Positions 13,517 through 29,200 of a DNA stretch of 64,000 nucleotides are shown piece by piece. This stretch comes from Strix aluco (Eukaryota; Chordata; Aves; Strigiformes; Strigidae), in assembly GCF_031877795.1 (NCBI RefSeq), contig NC_133933.1, forward strand, positions 69,084,003 through 69,148,002, read 5' to 3'. The position numbers were made by a program, and so were the translations under genes. The notes under the pieces are model-generated. The model saw only the letters and a program-made list of their open reading frames with translations. It made no database searches and had not been told where the DNA came from. Numbering within the stretch: the stretch's first letter is position 1; the number at the start of each line of letters is the position of its first letter.

Positions 13517-13550
13517 ATGAGGGGCAAAGAGGAGAAGTCGTCGCTGAAAG
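13517..13550 (+). CDS. Alternative first coding exon of SGK1
   Basis: ATG followed by codons for MRGKEEKSSLK plus one base, then a GTGGGT splice donor at 13551. The exon leaves one base of the next codon, the same phase as canonical exon 1. Splicing to exon 2 at 16187 would restore alanine and read SSLK-AFMKQRR. One human SGK1 variant has an N-terminal segment ending MKEEAIKPPLK joined to the same AFMKQRR, which this resembles in length, charge and ending. The product would be 417 residues and would lack the hydrophobic GMVAILI segment that promotes rapid SGK1 turnover. The start context is good (G at -3). Splicing itself is inferred. Confidence 0.65.
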
Positions 13551-14204
13551 GTGGGTTCACCGCCCTGCCGGCGGGACACCCTGCCCTGGCAGGAAAACCG
13601 AACCCCACGGGGAAATAACCCCTCCGGCAGCGGGACCACGGCGCGGCGGGGCGCCGGGGGATACGGGGAGCGGGGGGGGCGGCGTGCGGGCGTACAGCCG
13701 AGGCAGCGTTTGGCACAGAAAGGGGCCAGGTGACTTGGTGAGAGCGACGGAGCCCTTGCAAAAAGACCGATGCGGCGGTGGTGCAGCCGGCCGGAGCGGG
13801 GGCAGCGGCGGGGCCGCGCCGTGGGCACTTGGGGGCAGCGTGGGGGCGCCGCGGCGGAGCAGGGAGGAGGGAGGTGGGTTGCAGTCCGGGCAGGTTTTCT
13901 AGGAGAGCGGGGGGGGGCTGTGCCGGAGCCTGCCCGGGGGCTGGGAGCCGGCTGCCTCTGCGCAGGGCTGGCATCGGTGTGCCCGGCTGCCGGGCGCCAC
14001 GTCGCAGAGCCCGGCGGGAGATGCCAGGGGAGCAGCGAGCGGGGGACGGGAGCTCCCGTGACCCTCAAAACTGCGGCTCACGAGTAGCTTTTTAACAGCA
14101 GCGCTCTGAAGGCAGTGCAGAGGGGGCAGAGGAAACTGGCTGCTTCTATTCCAACCTATCAAGTTTTTGGGTTTTTTGGGGGGTTATTTAGTCTTTTGTG
14201 GTTT

Positions 14205-14221
14205 GGGGGGGGGGGGGGGGG
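14205..14221. repeat. 17-base G homopolymer
   Basis: An uninterrupted run of 17 G in the SGK1 CpG island. Such runs are often mis-sized in assemblies, so the exact length should not be trusted. Confidence 0.85.
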
Positions 14222-15411
14222 TGTCTCCGCTTCCCTTAATAAGAGTGGCAGTTTTTGTAACAGAGTGAGGAAAGCAGCAAGTGGGAGAAGCCCCGCCAGC
14301 CGCAGCCAGCTTCTCCTTGCTTCTCCCTGGCGCCGGCTCCCTTGCACTCCCCACACCGTGGCGGCGGGGCCGGTCAGGGCCCCGCTCCACTCCGGGAAGG
14401 GCCACCGGCCGCTCGGTGCAGAGACGACCGTGGCCGGCCAGCACCCCTCTTTGCTCTCTCTGTATAAAGCCTTTGCGGCGCTTTTTAAGACCAGTGCCCA
14501 CTTCGCGGGGGTGATCTCTCTACCTTAGGTGATCCGCCTTGATGCTCAGGGTGAGCCGCAGCCTTTGACGGCTGCTGAGCTGGGGTGCTTGCCATCACAC
14601 CCACCATCCCCCTCCCGAAGCAGACGATACAGGCAGCTGCCCAGGGATGCCGCCCAGCGGCAGGCTGTGGTGCCGGGGGAGGCAGTAGCAGAAGGTGCAG
14701 GGGAAAAAAAAAAAAAAAGTCTCCGGGCGGGGGGAGGACGGGGGCACGTTGCAGCTGGAGCCGCTGGCCTCAGCCCAGCGCCCCCCCCTCAGACAGCAAG
14801 TCGAAATATGCGCATGAATAACGCCCCGTCGGGTGGAAAGTTCCACCCGGCTGTAGCGCGCAGGAGCCCGGCACCCCCCGGGCGCGCCTGTCCCCTGCGA
14901 GGGCTGCCAGCGGGGCTGCGCCCCGGGAGCAGGCTTGGGGGGGGGGCCGTGGGACCCTTCGCGGGCACCCCGGCAGCATGGTTTCACCTTGTGCTTCGTG
15001 CTCCTGACCTTCGTGCACCAGCGCTCCTGACGCGCCTCCGGTGCACCCGTAAGAAAGCGACGGAGCAGTCATGGCCCGGGTACACCGTGTCCCAAATGAC
15101 CGTCTGCAGTGGAAACAAAAACCGTGGAGCGGGGCTGATGCGGGTTTTTTTTGACCTTTATTGCACTTGCCTAGTCCTTGGTCATCTCCCCACCTTTTCT
15201 AGAAGCAGATCTCTGCCTTTCCTCCAAGTTCAGGGGACTTGGATTTTTTTTTTCTTCCCCACTTGTTTCCCTTTTTGGCCTTAAAAAAGCCGGTGGTGTG
15301 TTGGTTTTTTTTGTTTTGTTTTTTTTTTTTTTTTTCCCTTTCAGTAATGTCCCAGCCGGGATCAGGGCAGTGCACAGAAGGGATATTTGTTTGTTTTATT
15401 GAAAACCGGGC

Positions 15412-15435
15412 AGGAAATCTTGTTCTCCTGAGTCA
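15412..15435 (+). promoter_or_regulatory. Candidate GRE half-site next to an AP-1 site
   Basis: AGGAAATCTTGTTCT contains a perfect TGTTCT glucocorticoid-receptor half-site and a weak left half (four of six matches to AGAACA). Two bases later is a perfect AP-1 heptamer, TGAGTCA (15429-15435). The pair lies about 570 bp upstream of the canonical start codon. SGK1 is a classic glucocorticoid-induced gene with an upstream GRE in mammals, but this site is matched only by pattern. Confidence 0.3.
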
Positions 15436-15606
15436 CTGCGGCTCCTTCAAGGAAACGTCAGCGTCCCTTATCGCCGCTCACCCGGGGCGACGGGGCTGCG
15501 GCGGGGCCCGGGAGCGGACGCGGGCTGCGGCGGCGGGGGGGGAAGGGGGACAGGACACACACTTGAGGAAGAGGTGCCCGCCCGGGACAGAGCCAGATTT
15601 AAACTT

Positions 15607-15613
15607 TATATAA
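15607..15613 (+). promoter_or_regulatory. TATA-like box upstream of canonical SGK1 exon 1
   Basis: TATATAA preceded by CTT, 394 bp before the ATG at 16007. If used, the 5' UTR would be about 360 bases and would include the long palindrome at 15789-15882. Other AT-rich points closer to the ATG (CTTAAG near 15912, TTATTTAT near 15980) could serve instead, so the start site is unresolved. Confidence 0.3.
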
Positions 15614-15788
15614 CCGCAAAAAAGGAAGGGCTGGGAAAAGAAGAGAGGCAGAGAGAGACGGGGGTGCGGGAATTTGCTGGGGGGGGAACAAAAAAACCCC
15701 GAAGGGATTTGATGCGTTTGCTTGTGGATGCTCTGCACGGTGGGGATGCGGAGGGGGGGGAGGGCGTCCAAGGTAGGGGTATGGCAAA

Positions 15789-15882
15789 GGCGGCGACGCT
15801 CGTCCCCCCACCTCCCCCGACGTCCTCGGAGGCGGCCGCCTCCGAGGACGTCGGGGGGGGTGGGGGGACGAGCGTCGCCGCC
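15789..15882. repeat. 94-bp near-perfect spacerless palindrome
   Basis: Two 47-bp arms, 15789-15835 and 15836-15882, meet with no spacer at a central GCGGCCGC. Base-by-base pairing gives one mismatch (T15813 against G15858, a G:U wobble in RNA). Symmetry ends at A15788/C15883. Each arm carries GACGTC. Because of the symmetry, both strands translate to nearly the same Arg/Pro-rich peptide. It lies about 125 bp before the SGK1 ATG. It may be a real cruciform-forming promoter element or a fold-back sequencing or assembly artefact. Confidence 0.9.
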
Positions 15883-16006
15883 CCGCCCCGATCCCGCCCA
15901 TCACCGCTGCCACTTAAGCGCCGTCGGGTGCCTCAGCGAGTCAGTGCGGTGCTTGGGAGGCGGTGGTATCGTACGCTCGTTATTTATCCCCCGCCTCGCT
16001 CTTAAA

Positions 16007-20595
<4,589 letters not shown>

Positions 20596-21690
20596 ACATT
20601 TTTCTTTCTTTCTTTTTTAATAATAATAACAACTATTATTTTTATTTTTGTTTGGCCTTCTGGTGGAACTGCCAGTTGACCAGTCATCTTGAAACAGAAT
20701 TTGCACATTTCCACCATGGCAGCTTTGCAGCCTTAATTTTAACTACACTGTTTGCTGGAAGCTTTTTTGAAGAGCACATCACTCTCTAAATGAGCTTTAC
20801 AGGCTTTTCATTTCCATTCGTTCTTCCCCCAAAGTGGTGCTGTCTCCTTGGGAAAGCAAAACAAGAGTGACTGCTGCCATAGACTGCTATGACAGATCGT
20901 AGGAGTAAGAACAAGCTGTTTTGAAATCGTGCTACGAAAAGCCTTGCCTGAAGATCTATCTGAACGTGATAAGGATTTTATGAAATGTGCCTTTTTCTGA
21001 TGAGATCTTGTGAGCTCCAAAGCTTTCCCTGTTGCAGAGTGTGTTTCTCAGTTCATTTATTGTGGGTTTACTATGTGAACAAATGGTATGCGTGTGGTCT
21101 GCGTACTACAGATGGACTTAGTTTAAAGCATCAGTGTGACACTTGCAGGATACCACAATGTGGGGCATTGTTTGTTTCTTCCATATTTGGAAGATAAATT
21201 AAGTGTAATTTTGAAATTTCTTTTGTAAATCTATACAGTCAACTAAAATTATGGAAATGGGCTCACGATTACTTGTATCCAAATGCTTGAAGAAAGCATT
21301 GCTGCTATGAAAAAAGATTTCTATTTTTAGAAAGGGTTTTTATGGACCAAAATGCCCCAGCTGCAGTCGGTCAAAGCTGTTGGTTTTTCTTTCTTTTTTT
21401 TTTTTTTTTTTTTTTGTTTGTTTTCTTTATTCGTTTAAAAGATGTCATCTGTAAAATGGGCATTATTTATGGTTTTGGGGTTTGGGGGTTTTTCATTCCT
21501 GATTGTATGTATTGTAAAAAAGATCTGTACATTCAGTTGTAACTCTAGATGTATATTTAAACTTACAGACTTACTTGTAATGTATACCATCATTGTAATG
21601 TAATATAATTAACATGGTTATATGTATCATATTTTTTTGTGACCAAACCCATTGGTTTGCAGTAAAATCCTGAAAAATACTTCCATAAAC
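20596..21690 (+). other. SGK1: SGK1 3' untranslated region
   Basis: About 1.1 kb of AT-rich sequence between the stop codon and a probable poly(A) signal, similar to the usual SGK1 3' UTR length. It has several ATTTA pentamers (for example near 21055, 21465 and 21554), in line with an unstable, inducible mRNA, and long T runs near 21390-21416. The exact end is inferred from the poly(A) signal. Confidence 0.75.
21661..21666 (+). terminator. SGK1: Probable SGK1 poly(A) signal AGTAAA
   Basis: AGTAAA, a known variant of AATAAA, lies 1,066 bases after the stop codon and is followed by T-rich sequence (TCATTTTTTATTTT) suited to cleavage. I saw no canonical AATAAA earlier in the UTR. Cleavage would fall near 21680-21700. 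Confidence 0.55.
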
Positions 21691-21699
21691 TCTGTCATT

Positions 21700-24600
21700 T
21701 TTTATTTTAAAGCAAAGGTTTTCTTTCTGCAAGATTTTAGCCCGATTTAAAAAAAAGAACAAATCTGAGCAGCCACTCAGCTAAAATACCTGTGTAATTT
21801 AGCTTAGGTGTGTGATGGTTACTCTGTCAAACTGCACCCATACAAGTTTTATCATGGTTACACCTTGGCAAAATACTTGGTCTTCCAACCGTGGGTGTTC
21901 AAGTGGGCGCGTATCAGTGTGGGTGTGTATCAGCGTGGGTGCTCTTACGTGGCGCAAATGTTAACACTCAAAATGAGTTTCTCTGCTTCTATCAGAGTGA
22001 AGGTACTGCGCTCTGGTGTGAACAAAGCGTAACTACACTTAAAGAATTAAGTCCTTAGGTCAATTGCATAACGACTTGAGCTGCTTTAGCACCGTGCTGC
22101 AGGCTTATGCTAAAAGCAGGTTGTTGTAAGGCTGATGCAAGCTCCCTGCCCAGGAGCCCAGCCTGGAGCATCGGACACGGCTTCTATGATGGGAGGCAGT
22201 GTAGTGCACCTGAGTTTAACAGTGTGCCAAAATCTGTATCAGGGAGGGAGTTTTCACCAGCATCATATGCTTACTCAGATGGGGTAAAACTGACTATTCA
22301 TCCAAAACAGAGCTGTTAAATACAGGTTTTTATTACCGTGTACTGCTGGGTGGCCTGCAAGAGGGCCTTTCAGCCAAGAATTAAGATAACCACTTCTGGG
22401 GTGATCCCATTCAATTTCTTCTGCACGGTGATGGATGGCTTCCTTCTACAAGGGACTGGGCGTCTGCGCCTTATTTACAGCTCCCATTATCTACCGGTTA
22501 CTGCAGCTGGTGGTCTTAGCAATTCAGAGAATCAAAATGAGCAGTTGCTGAGAAAAACCTGGACAGAGGCAACTGTGCTCAGGCTACTGCAATAACAGCA
22601 GTGTAACCAAAGTTCTCATAGGGGTGATATTTCTGTTCATTTTATTTCCAAGATAAAAGCATGCAGTAACTTTCCATCTTTTATTACCCATCGGATGTAG
22701 GAACAAAAAAACCTGTATGGCTTGAGCTATAAACCGTGTCTGGGAGACCACACTCAGAGCTGAAAATGCTAATTTATAGCAGCCAAGAAACCTCTCTCCT
22801 TTCAGGTCATGTTAGTATATGAAAGAGATGCAGCCACTTCCCCCTCAAACTTCAACAATCCCAAATTCATGCATTCAATAACTCTTCAAATAGTGTACTG
22901 ACAGGCCTTGCAAAGTCTTCCAGTGCTATAATGTGCCCGAAACATCTTTTATGTTGATGACTTGTACACTAGAGATGTTAAAATATATAGTGCTAATTTG
23001 CTCCTATAGAAAATGAAACTTCACTTCCTAAGCGACAAAGTTTTGTGATACGCATTATCTTTGCCTCACATTTCTCAGGCGTTAGCAAGGTGCTACATGC
23101 AGATATGCCAGCAGAGACCTGCAGCCCTAGGCTAACAAAATGTTAAATACTATCTAACGTTTTCAAGAAAAAAAACACTGGAGTAATTAATAATGAAGAA
23201 GAATGGAACTTCAGTGACTCAGAGGTGTACCTTGGGTGCCTTTCATCTTTGTCAAGATGTAAGGTATTATTTTAATGGGTTACTTTAAAAAACAATGTCT
23301 GATTGCAATTTTAACTGTTGTACCATGTGTAGGCTCATTATGCAGCTGCCGCTTTGTACAAAAGTTTGCAACTGCTAGCAATGAATTTTCAACACATGCT
23401 GCCTCAATTTTTTAGTGTAGAAAAGGTGAAAAATTTGTCCATGTTTTTAATCTCCCTGAATCTGATGTATTACAGTCATGCCTGAAGGGAGGGAGTTTAT
23501 GGCAGGCGGCTGTTTTTGAGATTTGGTTATTTTGTTTGTTTTACTGAATTTCCTGTCTGCAAGGTCTATATTCCCTTTAGAGAAAAGTCTCTGGACTGAG
23601 AAGCAAAGGGCTAGGACTTCTGAAATCCCAGCTGACAAAGGTGTTATTTGTTATTTTGACTAAGAGCTGAATCTGTGGTTTAATTTCACTCATTTGTAAA
23701 ATGGAAGTAATAATACAAACTTTCTGTTGGTGGCAGGGTAGCTTTACTTAGCAGAACAGTTGACTCAATGTACCTTAAACCAAATATTATATGGTATTTT
23801 GTATGGTGAGCATGCCTGGGGTCTTATATGCCCCTTGGATGGAGTGTATTGATGATACACACGTAAACATTTAAATACATAAATTCAGACATTTCACATG
23901 GTTTAGTCTGTATTCCTTATCTCTGGTTGCCATAAGCCATGTACTGTTTCATGGGCCTTAGAAAGATAAGTGAAGCTTCTTAGTGACAGTATTTTTCTTG
24001 TGCTCCCTCTATGCTCAACAGGCAGTTACTTCTGGAGGGCAGTCTGGATCTTGCGCAAGTTAAGCAGGAGATGCCTGTTTCTCCCCCGAAAGGTTTTTCG
24101 GAAAGTAGTCTATGCCCATCTTCTGTACACTTCTCATAAAAAGCCTGTAAAATTAAGAAAACCAAGACTCTTGTACAACCTTGTACCTCCATTGAAACAT
24201 TTCTACGGACAGCTGAAAAAATGAGGGACATTGCTCAGAAAGAGCTTAGGGTGGTGCTCCTAATTGGGCATCTTACCTGGGGCACCTAAACTTAGGTTAG
24301 ATGAATCCTGGCCCATCTGTACTCTTCTAAGAAGTGAAATGAAATATTCCACAACATTACTGTCCTATTTAACTGCAGTACTAGCTCTACAGATGTTTAT
24401 GTGATACCATGTGGCTATAGTTACCCCAGTAGAGCTAGTAAGATGGCTTATAGTAAAGATGGTTTCTGATACTCCCCACATTTACAGTTTGTGCTATCTA
24501 GACCAACATATAAAGACTGGGATAAAATTTTCCATGCTGGCTGAAACTCTCTATGGAAAGTTTCCACAAAAATGCTTCCAAAACTACTTTTCAAAAAATG

Positions 24601-25340
24601 ACAGTTAAAAAAAAAAGGTTAAGGTTTGCTATTTGGAAAAGAAAACTTTCAACAATTAATACAAATATGTACTGCATTTATGTTTTGAATCAGAGACAAG
24701 TTGGCCAGCATATTGCTTTAGTGTCAGGTAAGTCTCTAAATTAAAGTTCTCTTCTCTGAGAGATGAAATTCAGTAGTTTGTGGCTTTCCTGTACAGGTAC
24801 AGGCACTACAGCAATGGTATATAATTACTACACATTTCTGTTTGGTCACCTGTAGTTGTGTGAAGTGCGTTTTCCACCTCTGAATGTTTGCAAGCCCCAG
24901 AGAGAGCAGGGGTCTGTTGTTTACTCAGGAGTTTCCGCCTGCTCCATCTGTTGTGGCAAAAGAAAAGAAAAAAAAAGAGCGGAGGCCTCTGTGGTGGGGA
25001 CAGGGCAGGTAAAGCCTGGAGAGCCCGACGGTGACTGTCCCTTCTGCTGTGCTGTTGAAAGGCCTTTGCCCTGATGTCAGCCATGGGGTCAACATCCCCG
25101 CACGGCTGGTCCCTGCTCTTTGGCATGGTACTGCTGCCCCAGCGCAGTGGTGGAAGCACCGCCTGGACCCGGGCAGGAACCCCCTTCAGCTGTTTGACCA
25201 GCAGTGCCCGTATTTGACTGTGGGAGACCTGCAGAGGACAGCTGCCTGCAGCTGCCTGCTGCCAGGGGACTGCTCCCACCAGGCCACCCCGATCAGCACC
25301 CCACTGTGTCATGTCCCACTCTGACAAGGGAGACAAGTGA
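21700..25340. other. Intergenic DNA after SGK1
   Basis: AT-rich DNA with no supported exon. Scattered short open frames (for example a basic 84-residue frame at 23970-24224) lack splice context or family resemblance. The minus-strand frame at 24806-25336 is discussed under findings. Confidence 0.6.
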
Positions 25341-25344
25341 CTTA

Positions 25345-26000
25345 GATTTGTAAATTCCCAATGGAGTGCACAATGGTGAGACGAGTCTCAAAGTCCAGAC
25401 ATTTATTAACTTCCCACAATGTACTAAATTGTATACACAATAATTGGCTATGTATATAATGAGTTATGGCAAGCAAAATAGGATGCCTTTTGTTACTCAG
25501 TGGTAGTGAGGGAAAAGGGGAAAAAGAAAAGGAGGGAGATGGAGAGAATAGAGAAATAGCGATCACTGGTCCAGGTTCCTGCGTTGGTCCTGTTCGAGTT
25601 CATCAGGGATGCATCTGTCTTTTTCACTTCTTCATGTCTTCTTTTTTCTTTCTCTCTTTCACTCCTTGCCCCCCTGCCCCCAATTTATACACACTTTCCT
25701 TTGGTCCATCCCCTAGGTCGACCAACATATCCCCTGTATGAGGAGGGGTAAGGCGCTTCATGGGATGATGTAATTAGCATGATCTTGTTAACCTTTATTA
25801 GCATATTCATGGTGGCGACTTTAATATGCATTTCACAGATAATGAAGCAAAGGCCATTCACTGGACAGATGGACCTTGAAACTTTACAAGATGCACCAGA
25901 CAGAACCCTCCTGCCTGCAGAGGCTCCCTCCTCCAGCCCACCCTGTGCCATCCCGGCAGCCTTATCGGCTCCAAACTCCGCACGATCCACCCCATGATGA
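25345..26000 (-). mobile_element. LTR-like element, minus strand
   Basis: Read on the minus strand this looks like a retroviral LTR. It has an AT-rich upstream part, a TATA box (GTATAAA at 25684-25690), a long purine-rich leader, then AATAAA (25402-25407) followed about 40 bases later by a T/G-containing tail. The roughly 280 bp between TATA box and poly(A) signal implies a long R region. No matching second LTR or recognisable gag/pol was seen, so a solo LTR is most likely. Boundaries are approximate and I did not find a target duplication. Family unknown. Confidence 0.45.
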
Positions 26001-26029
26001 TAGTTTCGCTACTTGCGAGTGTTTGAGAC

Positions 26030-26280
26030 ATTCCTCGGCTCGGAGGGCCTCAGGTCCCCCCACCCCTTATCTCTCTCGAGCTGTTTTTTCTCGCAGGCCC
26101 GTGTCTCTCGGGCCCTGTTTCGGGGAGTTACAGCCCGTCTCTCCCAGGGTGTCCGCCCGGCCCGAGGGTGACACCCGGCGGCCACCGCCGTGCAGCGCTC
26201 ACCCGCCGCCGGGGAGAGGAAGGCACCGGGCGGGACAGGGCCCAAAACCTCGCAAATATGAGGGTGTAGGAGCTCGTGCA
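26030..26280. promoter_or_regulatory. Isolated CpG-rich patch
   Basis: About 250 bp of CpG-dense sequence (GGCGGCCACCGCCG, GCCGCCGGGGAG and similar) in the middle of a 28-kb AT-rich intergenic region, directly beside the LTR-like element. It could be part of that element, an orphan CpG island, or the promoter of an unrecognised non-coding transcript. No protein-coding exon was recognised. Confidence 0.4.
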
Positions 26281-26289
26281 TCCTTCTAC

Positions 26290-29200
26290 ACCCGGATTAA
26301 CAATTGGTTTAAGCTGTTGTTAAGTGAGGGGCAGGAACGATCTCGCAGCTCCAGTTCCTCTCCCACACAGGCGTCACCTCCCGGCGTCTCCCTGGAGCTG
26401 TGCAGGCCTTGATCAGCCCAGACAAACCCTTCCTTCTGTCAGGTGCAGTCTCCTCCGCTGGAGCCACCCGCCTTTGAGATGCACGCAGCTAACACAAGAG
26501 TTTCTTCCACATTATTTTTTTGGTGCGTAGATTGTTGACTGCTACAAAAAGCAATGTTTACTTGCTGCCTCTCTCCCTGTCCTCTAGCAGGTAGGGATAA
26601 GCAGCACCAGATGAGCAGCAACAGGCACGAACAGCATTGCACCATGTCCATGGGCTCCTTCACTAGTTCCTTATTTGGGAATATTGCACTGTTTAGGAAC
26701 TGTTCCACAGCTTTGGCCCGTCCATTCGGTAAGGGTCTGTTCACTAATGAGCTTTTCCCACCTTGCAGGGGGATGTGAGGGACTCAGTACTCTGTGAATG
26801 GTCTCTCACATGTTGATGAAGAGAAGATATCCCACAGTTTAGGCCATCTCTTCTGAATGCGACATATGAAGCACACAAATAACTGTTTTATAGGATAAGG
26901 CCTAAGCCTTCTTAGACTTTATCCTTTGTCAGTACTCATAAACATCCTTCCTACTGCACTTTAGAGTCTACACTTACAAGTGTTATCTGGTGGTTTGATA
27001 CTGAGATTTTCTGTACTGGTATAGCAAAAAGCTGTATCTTTACTTTTGTAGAGGTGTAATCTTCATTATATTATAGTGGAGAGTGGAATGGAGATCTAGT
27101 ACAGAGTCCTTTATGGCTTAAAAAATATATTGTAAGTCAGTTAGTCACCACTTTTGCTCTTCCCATGGAAATCAACTCATTAGTTCGGACAAATGCACAC
27201 ACTACTCTGAAGATAGCTGTGCAGCTAATGTCTCCTCAAGTACAAAGTATATGCCATACAGAGAAGTCTCCTACTGAGAACGGTGCCATTATCAGTTCAG
27301 TTATATATACTAAAAATAGTCTTTGTATGGATTTGCACAGAAGTAATATATTCCATACAATTGCAGTTAATGACTGACTGTGCTGAGGGACACTGAAACA
27401 GCAAATAGAGATGCTATGTGGGTATACAGCTTTTCCAAAGGGACAAAATAATCCATTTGCTTTTTTGAAGGATGACCACACAAGCAGCTATGGGACGTGC
27501 TTTATTGACTAATGGTAAAGAGGGTCTCAGATATGACTTATATTTCCAGATTTGTGTCAGAAGTTTCTCTGTGCTCCAGGATCCCCAGCTTCCTGGTTGG
27601 GATCACATGCATAGCCCTGGCTAGATGCCATCCTTAAACTCAAGAAACAGAGGTTGGTGGTGTGGGTGAAGCAATTCCAGCCATCAGGTTGGTTAGAAGT
27701 TATAATTTACTGATGTGTTTTCAAAGATGAATTTGCAGACTTGGACTAAACCTTGTAAGAACCATTTCTGCTTAATAAGTGGTTATCCGGGTATTATTTT
27801 ATTCAACCCTGAATATGGAATATCATCTCACTGAGGTGCCTTGAGCCACACTTCAGTAAACAGATTATGGCTAAGTTAATTAAATCATATTACATTATAA
27901 AGATGGGTCAGACCTGAGCCAGCCACCTAGTCTTCCTTTACACTGACTTTATGGTTTACAGAGAGAAACAGGTACCCAGGGAGAGCAACTGATCTCATCT
28001 TTCAGAGATGATGGACCCTCTGGAGGGGATGGCTTCTTTCCATTGCCTATAAATGGAGTTTTCACTGACTAGTAAACGCAGTCAGTTAAGAGATTCACCC
28101 TCCCATGTGATCATTCAGCATGTGCATATTTTGCTCAACGTGGACGTGTATTTAGCAGATCACGTTATAGGCACATGGGATTGATATCAAAAGGATGTAG
28201 AACTAACTGGAAATCATGCAGCTCACTAGGGAGTTGAAGTATTTTACCTTTGCAGATTCTGATAAGCCCTGCAAGCAATTAAAAACATTTAGCAAAGAAA
28301 AACTGTGTTTGTTTAAAACATCACTGCAAGCCAGTAGAAGGCTTATCAGATGTGATGATGAAAATACTTCCAAAGCACAGATTTTTAAATTATGGTTTAC
28401 AGATGACTAGTGATATGCTGCCCCTTATTTTATAGTCACTAAAAAGAAATATTTCAGCAACTGAGAACAAGGAGAGCAGAACAAGCAGCCTATAAAATGA
28501 AAAGTGCTGGAGAACAAGAAATATGAAAAGCAAAAAAAAAAAAGCTTTTGTTTTATTATTTCTAAAGCACCTATCACTTTGCCTATCTGCCCTGAAATAT
28601 ACATGATATATTAACAATTACTAACATGACATTGCATCTCTTGGCATGTTGCCATCATGCAAAATATTGTGACAGGTAATGGCAAAGAGCTGCAAATAGA
28701 TAAGATATTGGGACACTCCATTAGAAAATAATTTCCAGAAGAGTAGTTCTTGTGTGAAATGGTGCCAAAATCTACAAAGTTATACTAAATCACATAAACC
28801 TGTAAAACATTTTTTCATACAACATGAGAGCATTGTTAGCGGAGCCATTCAGCTAGCATGAATCAAACCAAACATTTGATGAGGGCCTGTTACCAGCTGG
28901 ATCAAAAATAATTCGCCAATGGTTCATGCTAAAATACCGTGGTTAGTCACTCTGAGCCAGATTATAGAGCCTTCTAATACACAACACTGGCAGTGTATTC
29001 ACTTCAGTTCTCCCTTTGGCTTCAGTGGGACTATTTACATGAATAAAAGTTAATGCCGGTGAGTTCCTGCCCTACCACTGCATGTACTCTAGCTCTTGCT
29101 GATGCATTCAAATGAGCACTTTTTCATGCAATTTACTGTTTTCCTTCACTCTACTCCAACTATGCAACTTCTGTTGCAATGGACAGGCCAGACATACAAT

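Noticed and set aside
12544-14162. Many long GC-rich open frames on both strands (up to about 200 codons)
   Set aside because: They overlap in several frames, are low-complexity Arg/Pro/Gly/Ala, and sit in a CpG island where stop codons are rare by composition. Only the short 13517 exon has splice-phase support.
15599-15913. Arg/Pro-rich frame on the minus strand resembling a plus-strand frame at 15722-16186
   Set aside because: The similarity is caused entirely by the 94-bp palindrome, which makes both strands read almost alike. It is not a duplicated gene.
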